Positions 12,806 through 22,915 are shown, numbered from the stretch's first letter. The stretch is 64,000 bases of DNA from Pseudomonas brassicacearum (GCF_003732225.1 NZ_MOBJ01000003.1:119167-183166); one strand, 5' to 3'. Notes: a model not told the origin generated them from the sequence alone. Numbers and translations: made by a program.

Positions 12806-12822
12806 TGCACACTGCCGGTGCG
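12806..12822 (-). promoter_or_regulatory. NtrC-like enhancer site
   Basis: TGCACA-CTGCC-GGTGCG matches the NtrC palindrome TGCACC-N5-GGTGCA at ten of twelve bases. Its centre is about 75 bases upstream of the predicted sigma-54 start, a workable enhancer position. Confidence 0.45.
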
Positions 12823-12898
12823 CAACTGCTACAACACGCACCATTACAGGCTAGCCGCTACGCCGAAAAGCGCCGCTTCCCGCAACATATTTCCTCGA

Positions 12899-14182
12899 TC
12901 AGATGACAATCCGCAGGCACTGGCCCGCGTGATAGAGCGAAAACCCGGCCTCGTACAGACAACTGCGCAGGCCCACCCCGGCCAATGGCTGCATGGGGGC
13001 GAAGGGAATCGGTAGCGCCTGAGGATTTCCGTTACACAAATAATCGGCAAAGGCTTTACCGACCACCGTGCCAGTGGTCACGCCACGGCCGTTGTAACCG
13101 GTGACTGCCACTAAACCGGGCGCCGGCTCGAACAACCGCATCAAGTGATCGGGGGTAAAAGCGATGCAACCGGTCCAGATACATTCCCAATCCACTGGCT
13201 TGAGATAGGGGAAATAATGCTGCTGTACCCGGTCGGCCCAGGCTTTGAGGAACCACGTGGGTTTCTGATTGCCATTACCGAGGCTACCGAGCAACAACCG
13301 ACCGTCTTTGTCGCGACGAATACTGCTGAGCACCTGACGGGTGTCCCACGAACCCTGGCCACCGGGCAAGATTAGCTGCGCGGCCTCTTCGGTCAGCGGC
13401 TTTGATGCCACCTGATAGTAATAACCGGGGAAGAAATTGCGCCGCAACTCAGTCCAATCGCCCTCGGTGTAGGCGTTGGAGGCGATCACCACCTGCTCGG
13501 CCATGACCGAACCCTCGGCGGTTTGCACCGACCAGCGTTGGCCCTGACGTTCGAGCCGGGTGACCGCTGAATGGTCGAACAGCTGACCACCCAGGTCCGC
13601 GGCAGCCTTGGCCAGACCGCTGGTGTAGGCCATTGGATTGAGCGTACCGGCGCGGCGGTCGAGCAACGCGGCGGCAATTTGTTTGGTCCCGGTTGCTTGT
13701 TCACAAGCAGCACCGGTCAACAGTTCCACGGGCGCGCCGCGGCGTTTCCATTGTTCTTCACGACTGCGCAGATCGGCCTCGCCACGGGCGTTGTGGGCCA
13801 TGTGCAGCGTGCCTTCGCGACGCAACTGGCAATCGATGTTGTATTTGTCGATCAGACTGAACACCAAGGCAGGTGCCGCCCCGAGCATGCGATTGAGCTG
13901 ACTGCCGATCGCTTCGCCGAACCCGGCTTCGATCTCGTCCGGGGGAATCCACATCCCGGCGTTCACCAACCCGACGTTACGCCCCGAACCGCCCTGCCCG
14001 CAGCGCTTGGCCTCGAGCACGCAGACGCTTTTACCCTGCTCCAGCAAATGCACCGCCGCTGACAACCCGGTAAAGCCGGCGCCGATCACACAAACGTCCG
14101 CCGTGACCTCACCCTTGAGCGCCGCACGGTCAGGCCGTTGCGGCGTCAGTTTTTCCCATAAGCATTCGTCCGATAACGGCAT
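12899..14182 (-). CDS. amaA: L-pipecolate oxidase AmaA (FAD-dependent)
   Basis: A 427-residue FAD-dependent amine oxidase of the DAO family. Seen: FAD-binding motif VIGAGFTGLSAA (32-43), GGSGRNVGLVNAGMW, and the C-terminal GYNGRGVTTGTVVG. It lies just downstream of amaB on the same strand, the arrangement known from P. putida, where AmaA oxidises L-pipecolate to piperideine-6-carboxylate in lysine catabolism. The exact substrate is inferred from that context. Start ATG 14182 with GGAG upstream; the in-frame extension to 14215 has none. Confidence 0.85.
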   Translation of the reverse strand: MPLSDECLWEKLTPQRPDRAALKGEVTADVCVIGAGFTGLSAAVHLLEQGKSVCVLEAKRCGQGGSGRNVGLVNAGMWIPPDEIEAGFGEAIGSQLNRMLGAAPALVFSLIDKYNIDCQLRREGTLHMAHNARGEADLRSREEQWKRRGAPVELLTGAACEQATGTKQIAAALLDRRAGTLNPMAYTSGLAKAAADLGGQLFDHSAVTRLERQGQRWSVQTAEGSVMAEQVVIASNAYTEGDWTELRRNFFPGYYYQVASKPLTEEAAQLILPGGQGSWDTRQVLSSIRRDKDGRLLLGSLGNGNQKPTWFLKAWADRVQQHYFPYLKPVDWECIWTGCIAFTPDHLMRLFEPAPGLVAVTGYNGRGVTTGTVVGKAFADYLCNGNPQALPIPFAPMQPLAGVGLRSCLYEAGFSLYHAGQCLRIVI

Positions 14183-14224
14183 TGCCAGACTCCAAAAATG
14201 AAACCTAACCACCACACAATTCAG

Positions 14225-14314
14225 TGTGGGAGCGAGCTTGCTCGCGATAGCAGTTTTCCAGTCACCTCCATGTCGGATGTGCTGCCGTCATCGCGAGCAA
14301 GCTCGCTCCCACAG
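14225..14314. repeat. REP doublet
   Basis: Inverted REP pair lying between amaB and amaA, so probably inside their common transcript. Confidence 0.9.
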
Positions 14315-14337
14315 GGGATCCTTGTTTGACTCAAGCC

Positions 14338-15828
14338 TCAGTCGAAGGTAATCCCCTGGGCCAACGGCAACTCCAGCGAATAGTTGACGGTGTTGGTCTG
14401 GCGACGCATGTAACCGCGCCATGCATCGGAACCGGACTCGCGACCGCCGCCGGTTTCTTTCTCGCCACCAAAAGCGCCACCGATTTCCGCACCGCTCGGG
14501 CCGATGTTGACGTTGGCGATGCCGCAGTCGCTGCCCACCGCCGACATGAACTGCTCGGCTTCACGCACGTCGGTGGTAAAGATGCACGACGACAGGCCTT
14601 GCGGCACCGCGTTGTTCAGGCGCAGCGCTTCGGCGAAGTCTTTGTAGCCAACCACGTACAGAATCGGGGCGAAGGTTTCGCTGCGCACCACATCGCTTTG
14701 CTCTGGCATTTCGACGATGGCCGGCGAAACGTAGTAGGCGTTCGGGAACTTGTCTTCGAGCTGCCGCTTGCCGCCAAACACCCGGCCGCCTTCGCTCAAG
14801 GCTTGTTCCAGCGCGTCCTGCATGTTTTCAAAACTGTGCTTGTCGATCAACGGACCCACCAGGTTGCCTTCCAGCGGATGACCGATGCGCACTTTGGAAT
14901 ACGCGGCCTTGAGGCGGGTGACGATCTCTTCCTTGACCGACTCGTGGGCGATCAGGCGACGCAGGGTGGTGCAACGCTGACCGGCGGTGCCGACCGCACT
15001 GAACAGAATCGCCCGCACGGCCATGTCAAGGTCGGCGCTTGGGCCAAGGATCATGGCGTTGTTGCCGCCCAGTTCCAGAATGCTGCGAGCAAAACGCGCG
15101 GCGATTTTCGGTGCCACTTCGCGCCCCATGCGGGTGCTGCCGGTGGCGCTGATCAAGGCCACACGCGGGTCGTCCACCAGCGCTTCACCGGCATCGCGGC
15201 CACCGATGATCACTTGGCTGAGGTATTGCGGCGCATCGCTGAAATTCTTCAAGACGCGCTCGAACAGCGCCTGGCAGGCCAGTGCGGTCAGCGGGGTTTT
15301 CTCCGACGGTTTCCAGATCACCGAGTTGCCGCAGACCAGCGCCAGCGTGGTGTTCCAGGCCCAGACCGCAACCGGGAAGTTGAACGCGCTGATCACCCCG
15401 ACCACGCCCAGCGGATGCCAGGACTCACGCATGTGGTGGCCCGGACGTTCGGAGGCGATGGTCAAACCGTACAGTTGACGGGACAGGCCGACGGCAAAAT
15501 CGCAGATGTCGATCATTTCCTGAACTTCACCCAGACCTTCCTGAGTGATCTTGCCGGCTTCCCAGGAAACCAGTTCACCGAGATCGGCCTTGTATTCACG
15601 CAAAATGTCGCCCAGTTGGCGCACCAGTTCACCACGACGTGGGGCCGGGACCTTGCGCCACAGGTCGAACGCATGCTCTGCGCGACTGACCTGCTGCTCG
15701 ACTTCAGCGGCGCCTTCCCAGTTCACCGAGGCAATCTGGCTGCCGTCGATCGGTGAATGCACGGGCTGTTTGCCGTTCTGGTACAGGGCCGGGTTCACCC
15801 CCAAACGATCAAGCAATGCGGCAACCAT
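14338..15828 (-). CDS. amaB: L-piperideine-6-carboxylate / aminoadipate-semialdehyde dehydrogenase AmaB
   Basis: A 496-residue aldehyde dehydrogenase of the ALDH7 (antiquitin) group. Seen: SAFNFPVAVWAWN at the NAD site (148-160), general base E252 in ELGGNN and catalytic Cys286 in GQRCTTLRR. With AmaA it turns pipecolate into aminoadipate in the lysine pathway of pseudomonads. ATG 15828 has a near-perfect AAGGAGTG ribosome site. Divergent from a LysR regulator, which probably controls it. Confidence 0.9.
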   Translation of the reverse strand: MVAALLDRLGVNPALYQNGKQPVHSPIDGSQIASVNWEGAAEVEQQVSRAEHAFDLWRKVPAPRRGELVRQLGDILREYKADLGELVSWEAGKITQEGLGEVQEMIDICDFAVGLSRQLYGLTIASERPGHHMRESWHPLGVVGVISAFNFPVAVWAWNTTLALVCGNSVIWKPSEKTPLTALACQALFERVLKNFSDAPQYLSQVIIGGRDAGEALVDDPRVALISATGSTRMGREVAPKIAARFARSILELGGNNAMILGPSADLDMAVRAILFSAVGTAGQRCTTLRRLIAHESVKEEIVTRLKAAYSKVRIGHPLEGNLVGPLIDKHSFENMQDALEQALSEGGRVFGGKRQLEDKFPNAYYVSPAIVEMPEQSDVVRSETFAPILYVVGYKDFAEALRLNNAVPQGLSSCIFTTDVREAEQFMSAVGSDCGIANVNIGPSGAEIGGAFGGEKETGGGRESGSDAWRGYMRRQTNTVNYSLELPLAQGITFD

Positions 15829-15958
15829 GGGTCACTCCTTCAACGTGAAAAGCAGAAAATTCACAGCCCGCTGACAAGGGGCTTCAGGCCTTTAGTTGTA
15901 GCCGGCCTGAGACTTGCCAACAAACGACCTTTAGGCGAGATATCATTCCGTTTATTCA

Positions 15959-15972
15959 TGCAAAGCGTTGCA
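15959..15972. promoter_or_regulatory. Inverted repeat in the amaB/LysR divergent region
   Basis: TGCAA-AGCG-TTGCA is a perfect inverted repeat 20 bases before the LysR ATG and about 130 before the amaB ATG. It is a candidate LysR-type operator allowing control of both genes. Confidence 0.4.
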
Positions 15973-15992
15973 ACAAGAACAAGGGACCACCC

Positions 15993-16904
15993 ATGCTGAA
16001 TAAACGCCACTTGCCATCGATCACCGCGTTGCAGTGTTTCGAGGCGGTCACCCGTCACCTGAGCTTCACCCGCGCCGCCGAAGAGTTGAACCTGACCCAA
16101 AGCGCCGTCAGCAAACAGGTCGCGCAACTCGAAGAGCTATTGCAGCATCTGCTGTTTCGCCGGGTACGTCGACGCCTGCAAATGACTCCGGCCGGGGATT
16201 TGTACCTGGTTGAAGTGCGAAAGATCCTCACACAAGTCGAGATGTCGACCCACTATCTGCGCTCCTACGGCGGCGAGACAGAAGTATTGCGCGTGTCTAC
16301 GCCTTCAACCTTCGGCGCTCGTTGGCTGGTACCACGCCTTAAAGGCTGGCGTCTGCGGCATCCGCATATTCATCTGGACTTGTGTAACGAGCAGGAAGCC
16401 GACGACCTGCTGCAAGGGCGCAGCGACCTGGCGTTCTATTTCGGTCAGGGTTCGCGACCGGGCACCGAATGCCTGAAGCTGTTCGGCGAAGAGCTAGTGC
16501 CGGTTTGTGCACCGGGTAGCCTGCCGGAGCAGCCATTTACTGACCCGACGCAACTCAGCGATCTGGTATTGCTGCAAAATGCCTCGCGGCCGCAGGCCTG
16601 GCACGATTGGTTCGACAGTCAGGGATTCCAGACCGAGCACAGCTATCACGGCCCGCGTTTCGAAACCTTTTATATGTGCATCCGCGCAGCGCAAGTCGGC
16701 TGTGGCGTCGCCCTGTTGCCACGGTTTCTGGTGGAAGAAGAATTGGCCGACGGCAAACTGGTCATTCCCTGGCAACACGCGATGCCGAGCAGTGATGCCT
16801 ATTACCTGGCGTATCCCGAACATTCGGCGGAAGTGCCCAAGGTCCGCGATTTTGTGACGTGGATGCTGGAGCAGATAGATAGTCCAAACACCTCCCCACC
16901 GTAG
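15993..16904 (+). CDS. LysR-type regulator, probable regulator of amaAB
   Basis: A 303-residue LysR-family regulator of the GcvA-like group. The N-terminal helix-turn-helix spans about 8-65 ([20 protein letters not shown], then [14 protein letters not shown]); a periplasmic-binding-like effector domain fills about 90-295. It is transcribed divergently from amaB, and in P. putida a LysR gene occupies the same place. Control of amaAB is inferred from position only. ATG 15993; a short GC-rich hairpin follows the stop near 16895-16911. Confidence 0.85.
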   Translation: MLNKRHLPSITALQCFEAVTRHLSFTRAAEELNLTQSAVSKQVAQLEELLQHLLFRRVRRRLQMTPAGDLYLVEVRKILTQVEMSTHYLRSYGGETEVLRVSTPSTFGARWLVPRLKGWRLRHPHIHLDLCNEQEADDLLQGRSDLAFYFGQGSRPGTECLKLFGEELVPVCAPGSLPEQPFTDPTQLSDLVLLQNASRPQAWHDWFDSQGFQTEHSYHGPRFETFYMCIRAAQVGCGVALLPRFLVEEELADGKLVIPWQHAMPSSDAYYLAYPEHSAEVPKVRDFVTWMLEQIDSPNTSPP

Positions 16905-17025
16905 GCGGGGTATAAATGCAAAAAACGCTGGCAATGCAGCCCACCGATATGCGCCACTAGCCCCATTCATTGAAACAGCTGAAACGTCGCTGCCATCAGC
17001 GGCGGCCAGCATGGAGATTCCCGTT

Positions 17026-18252
17026 ATGAGCGAGAGTGTGTTTGCCGATCGCATCGTGCAGAACTTGCTCGACACCGACTTCTACAAACTGACCATGATG
17101 CAGGCGGTGCTGCACAACTACCCCAACGTTGAAGTCGAATGGGAGTTCCGCTGCCGTAACAGTGAGGATCTGCGCCCCTACCTGGCGGAGATTCGTTTTC
17201 AGATCGAGCGTCTTGCTGAACTGAGTCTAAGCGCCGATCAGTTGAGCTTTCTGGAACGTATCAGCTTCCTGAAGCCGGATTTCCTGCGCTTTCTCGGATT
17301 GTTCCGCTTCAACCTGCGTTATATCCACACCGGCATCGAGAACGGCGAGCTGTTCATCCGCCTGCGCGGGCCGTGGTTGCATGTGATTCTGTTCGAAGTG
17401 CCGCTGCTGGCGGTGGTCAGCGAAGTGCGCAACCGTTATCGCTACCGTGAAGTCGTCATGGAACAGGCCCGCGAGCAGCTCTATCGCAAGTTCGACTGGT
17501 TGAGCGCCAATGCCAGCGCCGAAGAACTCTCGCACCTGCAGGTGGCGGATTTCGGCACCCGTCGGCGCTTCTCCTACCGCGTGCAGGAAGAAGTGGTGAA
17601 CGTGCTCAAGCATGACTTCCCCGGACGTTTCGTCGGCACCAGCAACGTGCACCTGTCCCGCGAACTGGACATGAAGCCGCTCGGCACCATGGCTCACGAA
17701 TGGATCATGGCCCACCAGCAACTCGGTCCGCGACTGATCGACAGCCAAAGCGCCGCCCTCGATTGCTGGGTTCGCGAATACCGCGGCCTGCTGGGGATTG
17801 CCCTGACCGATTGCATCACCACCGATGCTTTTCTCAACGACTTCGACCTGTATTTCGCCAAGCTCTTCGACGGTTTGCGCCATGACTCCGGGGACCCGAT
17901 TGCCTGGGCCGAAAAAGCCATCGCCCACTACCATAAGCTCGGTATCGAGCCGATGAGCAAGACGCTGGTGTTCTCCGACAGCCTGACGCTGCCCAAATCG
18001 CTGGAGATATTCCGGGCGTTGCGCGGTCGGATCAATGTCAGCTTCGGTATTGGCACCAACCTGACCTGCGATATTCCGGGTGTCGAACCGATGAGCATCG
18101 TGCTTAAAATGGCGGCATGCAATGGTCAACCCGTCGCCAAGATTTCCGATGAAGCAGGCAAGACACACTGCAAAGACCCGAATTTTGTCGCCTATTTGCG
18201 ACATGTGTTTCAAGTACCTGCCGCCCTCTCTGGCACATCAAGCAAGGAGTGA
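17026..18252 (+). CDS. pncB: Nicotinate phosphoribosyltransferase PncB
   Basis: A 408-residue enzyme that joins nicotinate to PRPP, with ATP hydrolysis, to give nicotinate mononucleotide in NAD salvage. Seen: [20 protein letters not shown] at the N-terminus, the [12 protein letters not shown] segment with the His that becomes phosphorylated (about H224), and [10 protein letters not shown]. Start ATG 17026 has GGAG nine bases upstream; the ATG at 17011 lies over that site and is rejected. nadE begins four bases after the stop. Confidence 0.95.
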   Translation: MSESVFADRIVQNLLDTDFYKLTMMQAVLHNYPNVEVEWEFRCRNSEDLRPYLAEIRFQIERLAELSLSADQLSFLERISFLKPDFLRFLGLFRFNLRYIHTGIENGELFIRLRGPWLHVILFEVPLLAVVSEVRNRYRYREVVMEQAREQLYRKFDWLSANASAEELSHLQVADFGTRRRFSYRVQEEVVNVLKHDFPGRFVGTSNVHLSRELDMKPLGTMAHEWIMAHQQLGPRLIDSQSAALDCWVREYRGLLGIALTDCITTDAFLNDFDLYFAKLFDGLRHDSGDPIAWAEKAIAHYHKLGIEPMSKTLVFSDSLTLPKSLEIFRALRGRINVSFGIGTNLTCDIPGVEPMSIVLKMAACNGQPVAKISDEAGKTHCKDPNFVAYLRHVFQVPAALSGTSSKE

Positions 18253-18256
18253 ATTC

Positions 18257-19084
18257 ATGCAAGCCGTACAGCGTGAGATTGCTGAACAGCTCAAGGTCCA
18301 ACCGCCTTTCGCCGACGTGGCAGCCCTGGAGGCTGAAGTCACACGGCGGATTACCTTTATCCAGGATTGCCTGGTCGACTCCGGGCTCAAGACACTGGTG
18401 CTGGGCATCAGCGGTGGCGTCGACTCGTTGACCGCCGGCCTGCTGGCCCAGCGCGCCCTGCGCGAATTGCGCGAGCGCACCGGTGACGCGAGCTACAAGT
18501 TCATCGCCGTACGTTTGCCGTATGAGACCCAGTTCGACGAACACGATGCGCAAGCCTCGGTGGATTTCATCGCCCCGGATGAGCGCCACACCGTGAACAT
18601 CGGCCCGGCGGTCAAGTCGCTGGCCAATGAAGTCGCCGCATTCGAAGGCAAGCACGCAGTCTCGGTGGATTTCGTCCTGGGCAACACCAAGGCGCGGATG
18701 CGCATGGTCGCGCAATACACCATCGCCGGCGCCGCCCACGGCCTGGTGATCGGCACCGACCACGCAGCAGAGGCGGTGATGGGCTTCTTCACCAAGTTCG
18801 GTGACGGCGCCTGCGACCTCGCCCCGCTGAGCGGCCTGGTGAAAAACCAGGTCCGCGCGATTGCCCGCAGCTTCGGCGCACCGGAGTCGCTGGTGGAAAA
18901 AATCCCGACCGCCGACCTTGAAGACCTGTCCCCCGGCAAACCGGACGAAGCGTCCCACGGCGTGACCTACGCCGAGATTGATGCTTTCCTGCACGGTGAG
19001 CCGGTGCGTGAAGAGGCGTTCAGGATCATCTGCGATACGTATCGCAAGACCCATCACAAACGAGTGATGCCGTTCGCGCCGTAA
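18257..19084 (+). CDS. nadE: Ammonia-dependent NAD+ synthetase NadE
   Basis: A 275-residue NAD synthetase that amidates deamido-NAD with ammonia and ATP, the last step of NAD synthesis. Seen: the PP-loop SGGVDS (52-57), [19 protein letters not shown] and the C-terminal [11 protein letters not shown]. The length fits the ammonia-dependent type; no glutaminase domain. ATG 18257 has AAGGAG upstream; the in-frame extension into pncB is rejected. Operon with pncB. Confidence 0.95.
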   Translation: MQAVQREIAEQLKVQPPFADVAALEAEVTRRITFIQDCLVDSGLKTLVLGISGGVDSLTAGLLAQRALRELRERTGDASYKFIAVRLPYETQFDEHDAQASVDFIAPDERHTVNIGPAVKSLANEVAAFEGKHAVSVDFVLGNTKARMRMVAQYTIAGAAHGLVIGTDHAAEAVMGFFTKFGDGACDLAPLSGLVKNQVRAIARSFGAPESLVEKIPTADLEDLSPGKPDEASHGVTYAEIDAFLHGEPVREEAFRIICDTYRKTHHKRVMPFAP

Positions 19085-19104
19085 GTGGTGGTTGGAACGT
19101 AAAC

Positions 19105-19142
19105 AAAAAACCCACTGGGGGAGTGATCCACAGTGGGTTTTT
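19105..19142 (+). terminator. Rho-independent terminator of pncB-nadE
   Basis: CCCACTG / CAGTGGG stem followed by TTTTT. A-run on the other side means it can also act on the minus strand. Confidence 0.9.
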
Positions 19143-19195
19143 CATTGATAGCATTGAGATCGTCCACGATAGCGACGCTAATATACGAGCTATGT

Positions 19196-20803
19196 TCAGA
19201 TAACCCTAAAGTGATAGCTATGTGGCACTAACCCTCCGCTGTAGGAACCCAACGCTCTGAAATCATGAATATCACTCGTCAACCCATTCACCGGGAACTC
19301 CCACCTTCCGTCAGGCTTGACTCCGGGATTGCCCAGCACGGCATTCCTGTTGCGAATCTCTATTGCCTCACCCGCCGCTCCGGTACCGGCCAGGACTACC
19401 GAACGATCACGGGTAGTGCCATTCCACGGGATAAAGTTGCCCGATGAGTCTCTCGCCACGGTGATGATCGTGACCCGCGGATCGACCACAATAAACCTGC
19501 GATCGTGTGTATTGTTGGAACCAGCCACCTTGATGATGTAAAGCCTTTCTTTCAGCCCTGTCAGTTGCTTTTTCCACACGCCCTTATCGTCAGCGGTGGC
19601 TGTATCCTCAAAGCCATAATTATCAGAAATGCTGACTTCCTGATGGGGTGACGCCTCTCCACTTACCTCAACCGTAGTCGAAGCTGTGTAGCTGGCATAT
19701 CGAACGTCATTGCCATCAACGTCTGTGGCACTGCGTATCCATGGCTGCCCCGCTACTGCCTTCACCGTCACGGTCCAGGTATTGGAGTCCTCTCCGCTGG
19801 CGATAGCCTTGATCACGTGCGTGTCCGGGTTCAATCCAGTCAACTCGTACGTCCACGCCCCGTCTACAGCCGTGACCGTGTCCTTCAAATCGTCGCCAAC
19901 AAAAATCTCCACCGTAACACCCACGCCCGCCGTGCCCTCCAGCTTCAGCGTGGTGTCGGTGGTTTCGCCATTGTCGACAACAGGGTTGTCGTTGGAGTCC
20001 GTCACCTTGGTGATGACCGGCTTTACTACCTCGACATTTTTAACGGTATAAACCCGCTCCTCGAAATCAAACGCCTGAGTCTCATCGTCTTCCTGGTTCA
20101 GTGCGACCTTGACGATGACCTTCAGCGGGGAGCCATTGAGTAACGCCCTGAAGTAGTCGTAAGGCACCTTCACCTCGCGATAACCGCGAGTGATCCAGGC
20201 CCCATCCACTGGCTCCGATTGCAGCACGGTGAGCGGGTGATCGACATCACCGACTTTCTTGCCATCCAGGGATATCCAGCACAGTTGTTTCTCGGCAATC
20301 AGCGGCCAGTTTTCCAAGCGCAGCGTGCGGTCACTATTGCTGTTGGTAAGGTCCAACTCATCACCCTCACCGTTGTTCTGCGCCTCGAGAATTCGGGCTG
20401 CTTTCAACTCGCTCTGCGGCAGGGGAAGCACGTTGAGAACCAGTGGCGGCTCAGAGGTTTTATCGTCCTCACCGTCCCGTATGATGGTGTACGTCACCGT
20501 CATTTTTTTGCCCAGCAGGAACGCAACGACCTTCTTCTCCAAATTCAGCGACCTGGGGTTTGTCGGCCCCAGAGGCAACGTGACGCTCTTGGACTTTCCA
20601 CCTTCCGGGGTACCGGGCTCACCCGCGATCTCGACATAGAACTTGTCATCTGGCAGCAGTTTCATCGTCGGTATCAGCGCCTTGAACTTCTCGATGGTGC
20701 CAAACGAGTCCAGATCATGGTCACCGGCCATCGGCTCGAGCTTCAACTGGTCGAGATCCGGGATTGGGGCGCGTGTTTGGGGAGCGGTAACTTGAGCAGT
20801 CAT
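19196..20803 (-). CDS. Ig-like repeat protein, copy A
   Basis: A 535-residue protein of unknown function. About 1-255 is a two-part N-terminal region rich in beta strands. Three Ig-like repeats of about 90 residues follow (about 260-352, 353-441, 442-535), each opening like PVITKVTDSNDNPV, with T-V-x-L-x-G-T-A in the middle and D-G-x-W-x-Y/K near the end. This is the bacterial Ig-like fold of surface or secreted proteins, but no signal peptide or transmembrane segment is seen. Start ATG 20803 has AAGGAG upstream; an upstream in-frame ATG (20860) is less likely. Paralogue of the next gene; no operon partner. Confidence 0.8.
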   Translation of the reverse strand: MTAQVTAPQTRAPIPDLDQLKLEPMAGDHDLDSFGTIEKFKALIPTMKLLPDDKFYVEIAGEPGTPEGGKSKSVTLPLGPTNPRSLNLEKKVVAFLLGKKMTVTYTIIRDGEDDKTSEPPLVLNVLPLPQSELKAARILEAQNNGEGDELDLTNSNSDRTLRLENWPLIAEKQLCWISLDGKKVGDVDHPLTVLQSEPVDGAWITRGYREVKVPYDYFRALLNGSPLKVIVKVALNQEDDETQAFDFEERVYTVKNVEVVKPVITKVTDSNDNPVVDNGETTDTTLKLEGTAGVGVTVEIFVGDDLKDTVTAVDGAWTYELTGLNPDTHVIKAIASGEDSNTWTVTVKAVAGQPWIRSATDVDGNDVRYASYTASTTVEVSGEASPHQEVSISDNYGFEDTATADDKGVWKKQLTGLKERLYIIKVAGSNNTHDRRFIVVDPRVTIITVARDSSGNFIPWNGTTRDRSVVLAGTGAAGEAIEIRNRNAVLGNPGVKPDGRWEFPVNGLTSDIHDFRALGSYSGGLVPHSYHFRVI

Positions 20804-20910
20804 GAGCAATCTCCTTCTCGCAAGAGTCGCCGCAACGTGAGCGGCAGGGCTGACGCTCATCTAGCACCCGATTCCGCCATGCTGCCTACTGTCAGAAATA
20901 ACAGGTAGAT
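20804..20910 (-). repeat. Leader of Ig-like gene A, duplicated upstream of gene B
   Basis: This stretch is nearly identical to 22691-22798, including GTCAGAAATAACAGGTAG. The whole transcription unit, not only the coding sequence, was therefore duplicated. Confidence 0.8.
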
Positions 20911-21025
20911 GCCGATTTCAGACAAGCGGTAGCAGGTGGGTGATGCCGTTCGCGCCGTAGCAGGTGGCGGGCACAATGAAGCCCACTCGAAGAGTGAAAG
21001 TTTTACCGGACACGACTGATCAACG

Positions 21026-22690
21026 TCATCGGACGTCTGTCACCGCAGTGGGGATGGATTCCGGACTGGACGAGTAACTAAGATGCATGAAAGGTGACAT
21101 TGCTCCGGCCCCATAAAGCGCTTGAACCTTGATCCGAGGAGTGCCACCAGGTGTGAGGGCCAATGCGTAGTTCCACACTCCGTCAGCATCAGCTCTGAAG
21201 CGGTCACGGGGGGTACCCCCTCTAAAGATTTCGAGTTCCCCATAGTCTCTGGCTGTCCCGGCTAACTTGACCGTCTGGTCATAAGTCGAGCCATAAAAGG
21301 GAATAGCGCGATCGAAGGAGTCAGTGACTGATGTAATGACAGGGGTTCCAGCCTCCACAGCATTTAGATGCCAGGCATACGATTCCAAATCATGGCCATA
21401 AAGTGCCTTGACGAAAACGATGTAGAGTTGTTTTTTCAACCCGGTCAAGGTGCAATGCCATACCCCGTCAGAGCCCACACTGGCTTTCTCCTTGAGACCT
21501 CCCGTGGCCCATACCTCGACCTCTTCATCAGGGACGGCTGTCCCCATCAACGTCACGGTAGTCTCAAGCGTCGCCCCGTATTCCGGGATATCCTCGCCTC
21601 CGGAGTCCGTGACCTGGGTGATAACGGGAACGCCTTCTCTCCAAAACCAAACCAGCCACATCGCTGAGTACGCACCATCAGACGCGATGGCGCCGAATCT
21701 CCCCAACTGTCTTGTCTTTCTGAACTCGTACTCCCACATACCGTCACTATCAGCAATGACGGGGTCCATAGAGTCATCGTGAAAAACCCTGACCTCCTGA
21801 CCGGCAGCAGCGGTACCCTTAAGTTTCACGCCGTTCGTGGTTGTGTGCCCTCCATTACGGATCTCCACGCCGTTGAGGTCTGTCATGGAGATGATCTCGG
21901 GCCTCACTACCAAGGCGCTTTTAACGGTATAGCTTCGCACCATTGAACCGTGCGCCGCCGGCTCGTCATCAACCTGATCAAACGCAACCTTGTACTCGAG
22001 CGTCAGGTCCGATCCATTGGTCAGTCCCTTCAGCTCACTGTAAGGAACTGGCCTCTCGATGTAGCCCAGGGTGATCCAGTTCTGATCGACTTGCCCCTTG
22101 AACAGCGTTTTATCGTAGCTGTCGCCATTCGCCTTCTCGCCCTTCAGCACGACCCAGCACCATTGGCCTATGGCAATCAGCGGCCAGTTCTCAATGTGCA
22201 ACGTCCGGTCTTCGGTGTTGGTGGTCAGATCCAGTTCGGGACCGCTACCGTCGTCATCCTTCCCGAAAATCCAGCCCGTCTTCAGATCCTCAGGCTGAAG
22301 GTCGAGTATGTTCAATTCGAGCGTCTCGGACGTTACCGACGTTTCGCCGCTACGATTGACCGTATATTCCACCTCCATCTTTTGACCCAGATTAAACGCG
22401 ACGACCGATAGTTCCAGATTCAAGGTCCTGAGATTCGGCGGGCCGAACTGCAACGTAGGGCTGGTGTACGAACCCCGCGGTTCGGCGCTGTTCCAGCCCC
22501 TGAGTTCGACGAAGAACTCGTCGGTCTCCAACAATCCCTGCGACAACCGTTTTATTTCTGCGGTCAATCGGCCGGTTTTGTGGACCTCCATAGGATCCAG
22601 GTTGATGCCATCCGATTGCCTGATGCCCGGTGTATCAAGAGTATCCGGGATGGCAGCGCGTGTTTTGGGAGCGATAACTTGAACGGTCAT
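21026..22690 (-). CDS. Ig-like repeat protein, copy B
   Basis: A 554-residue paralogue of copy A: the same N-terminal region (for example NWPLIAIGQWCWV against NWPLIAEKQLCWI in A) and three Ig-like repeats, starting at about 266 (VVRPEIISMTDLNG), 359 (VPVITQVTDSGGED) and 454 (TPVITSVTDSFDRA). A short Ser/Pro-rich tail ends the protein. No export signal is seen. Start ATG 22690 with AAGGAA upstream. The copies differ at many residues, so the duplication is not recent. Function unknown. Confidence 0.8.
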   Translation of the reverse strand: MTVQVIAPKTRAAIPDTLDTPGIRQSDGINLDPMEVHKTGRLTAEIKRLSQGLLETDEFFVELRGWNSAEPRGSYTSPTLQFGPPNLRTLNLELSVVAFNLGQKMEVEYTVNRSGETSVTSETLELNILDLQPEDLKTGWIFGKDDDGSGPELDLTTNTEDRTLHIENWPLIAIGQWCWVVLKGEKANGDSYDKTLFKGQVDQNWITLGYIERPVPYSELKGLTNGSDLTLEYKVAFDQVDDEPAAHGSMVRSYTVKSALVVRPEIISMTDLNGVEIRNGGHTTTNGVKLKGTAAAGQEVRVFHDDSMDPVIADSDGMWEYEFRKTRQLGRFGAIASDGAYSAMWLVWFWREGVPVITQVTDSGGEDIPEYGATLETTVTLMGTAVPDEEVEVWATGGLKEKASVGSDGVWHCTLTGLKKQLYIVFVKALYGHDLESYAWHLNAVEAGTPVITSVTDSFDRAIPFYGSTYDQTVKLAGTARDYGELEIFRGGTPRDRFRADADGVWNYALALTPGGTPRIKVQALYGAGAMSPFMHLSYSSSPESIPTAVTDVR

Positions 22691-22798
22691 GGGCAAGTTC
22701 CTTCTCGAAAGGGTCGCCGCGACGTGAGCGGCAGGGCTGACGCTCATCTGACACCCGATTCCGATGGGCTGACCACTGTCAGAAATAACAGGTAGACA
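22691..22798 (-). repeat. Leader of Ig-like gene B
   Basis: Near-copy of 20804-20910; see that entry. Confidence 0.8.
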
Positions 22799-22865
22799 GT
22801 GGTTTCCGACCAGCGGTAGGGATGATCTCGCCAGGACACTCAGCGAATTTTGCTCGCGCACAAGC

Positions 22866-22893
22866 AAAAAAAACGCCCCTGAGGGGCGTTTTT
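22866..22893 (-). terminator. Rho-independent terminator of azu
   Basis: ACGCCCCT / AGGGGCGT stem with A-run and T-run on the two sides, 23 bases past the azurin stop. It can serve either strand. Confidence 0.9.
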
Positions 22894-22915
22894 CATTTCA
22901 GCCAGGGCTGCCTGA

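Larger units (their letters stand above)
12518..12898. other. Regulatory gap upstream of livK
   Basis: No gene is seen in these 380 bases. They hold a sigma-54 promoter (12749-12764) and an NtrC-like site (12806-12822) reading towards livK. GTGCAACC-like words recur near 12680, 12749 and 12771. Confidence 0.7.

Noticed and set aside
20804..20860. Earlier start (MSVSPAAHVA...) for both Ig-like proteins
   Set aside because: The later ATG has a strong AAGGAG/AAGGAA site; the apparent protein conservation upstream is explained by the nearly identical leader DNA.
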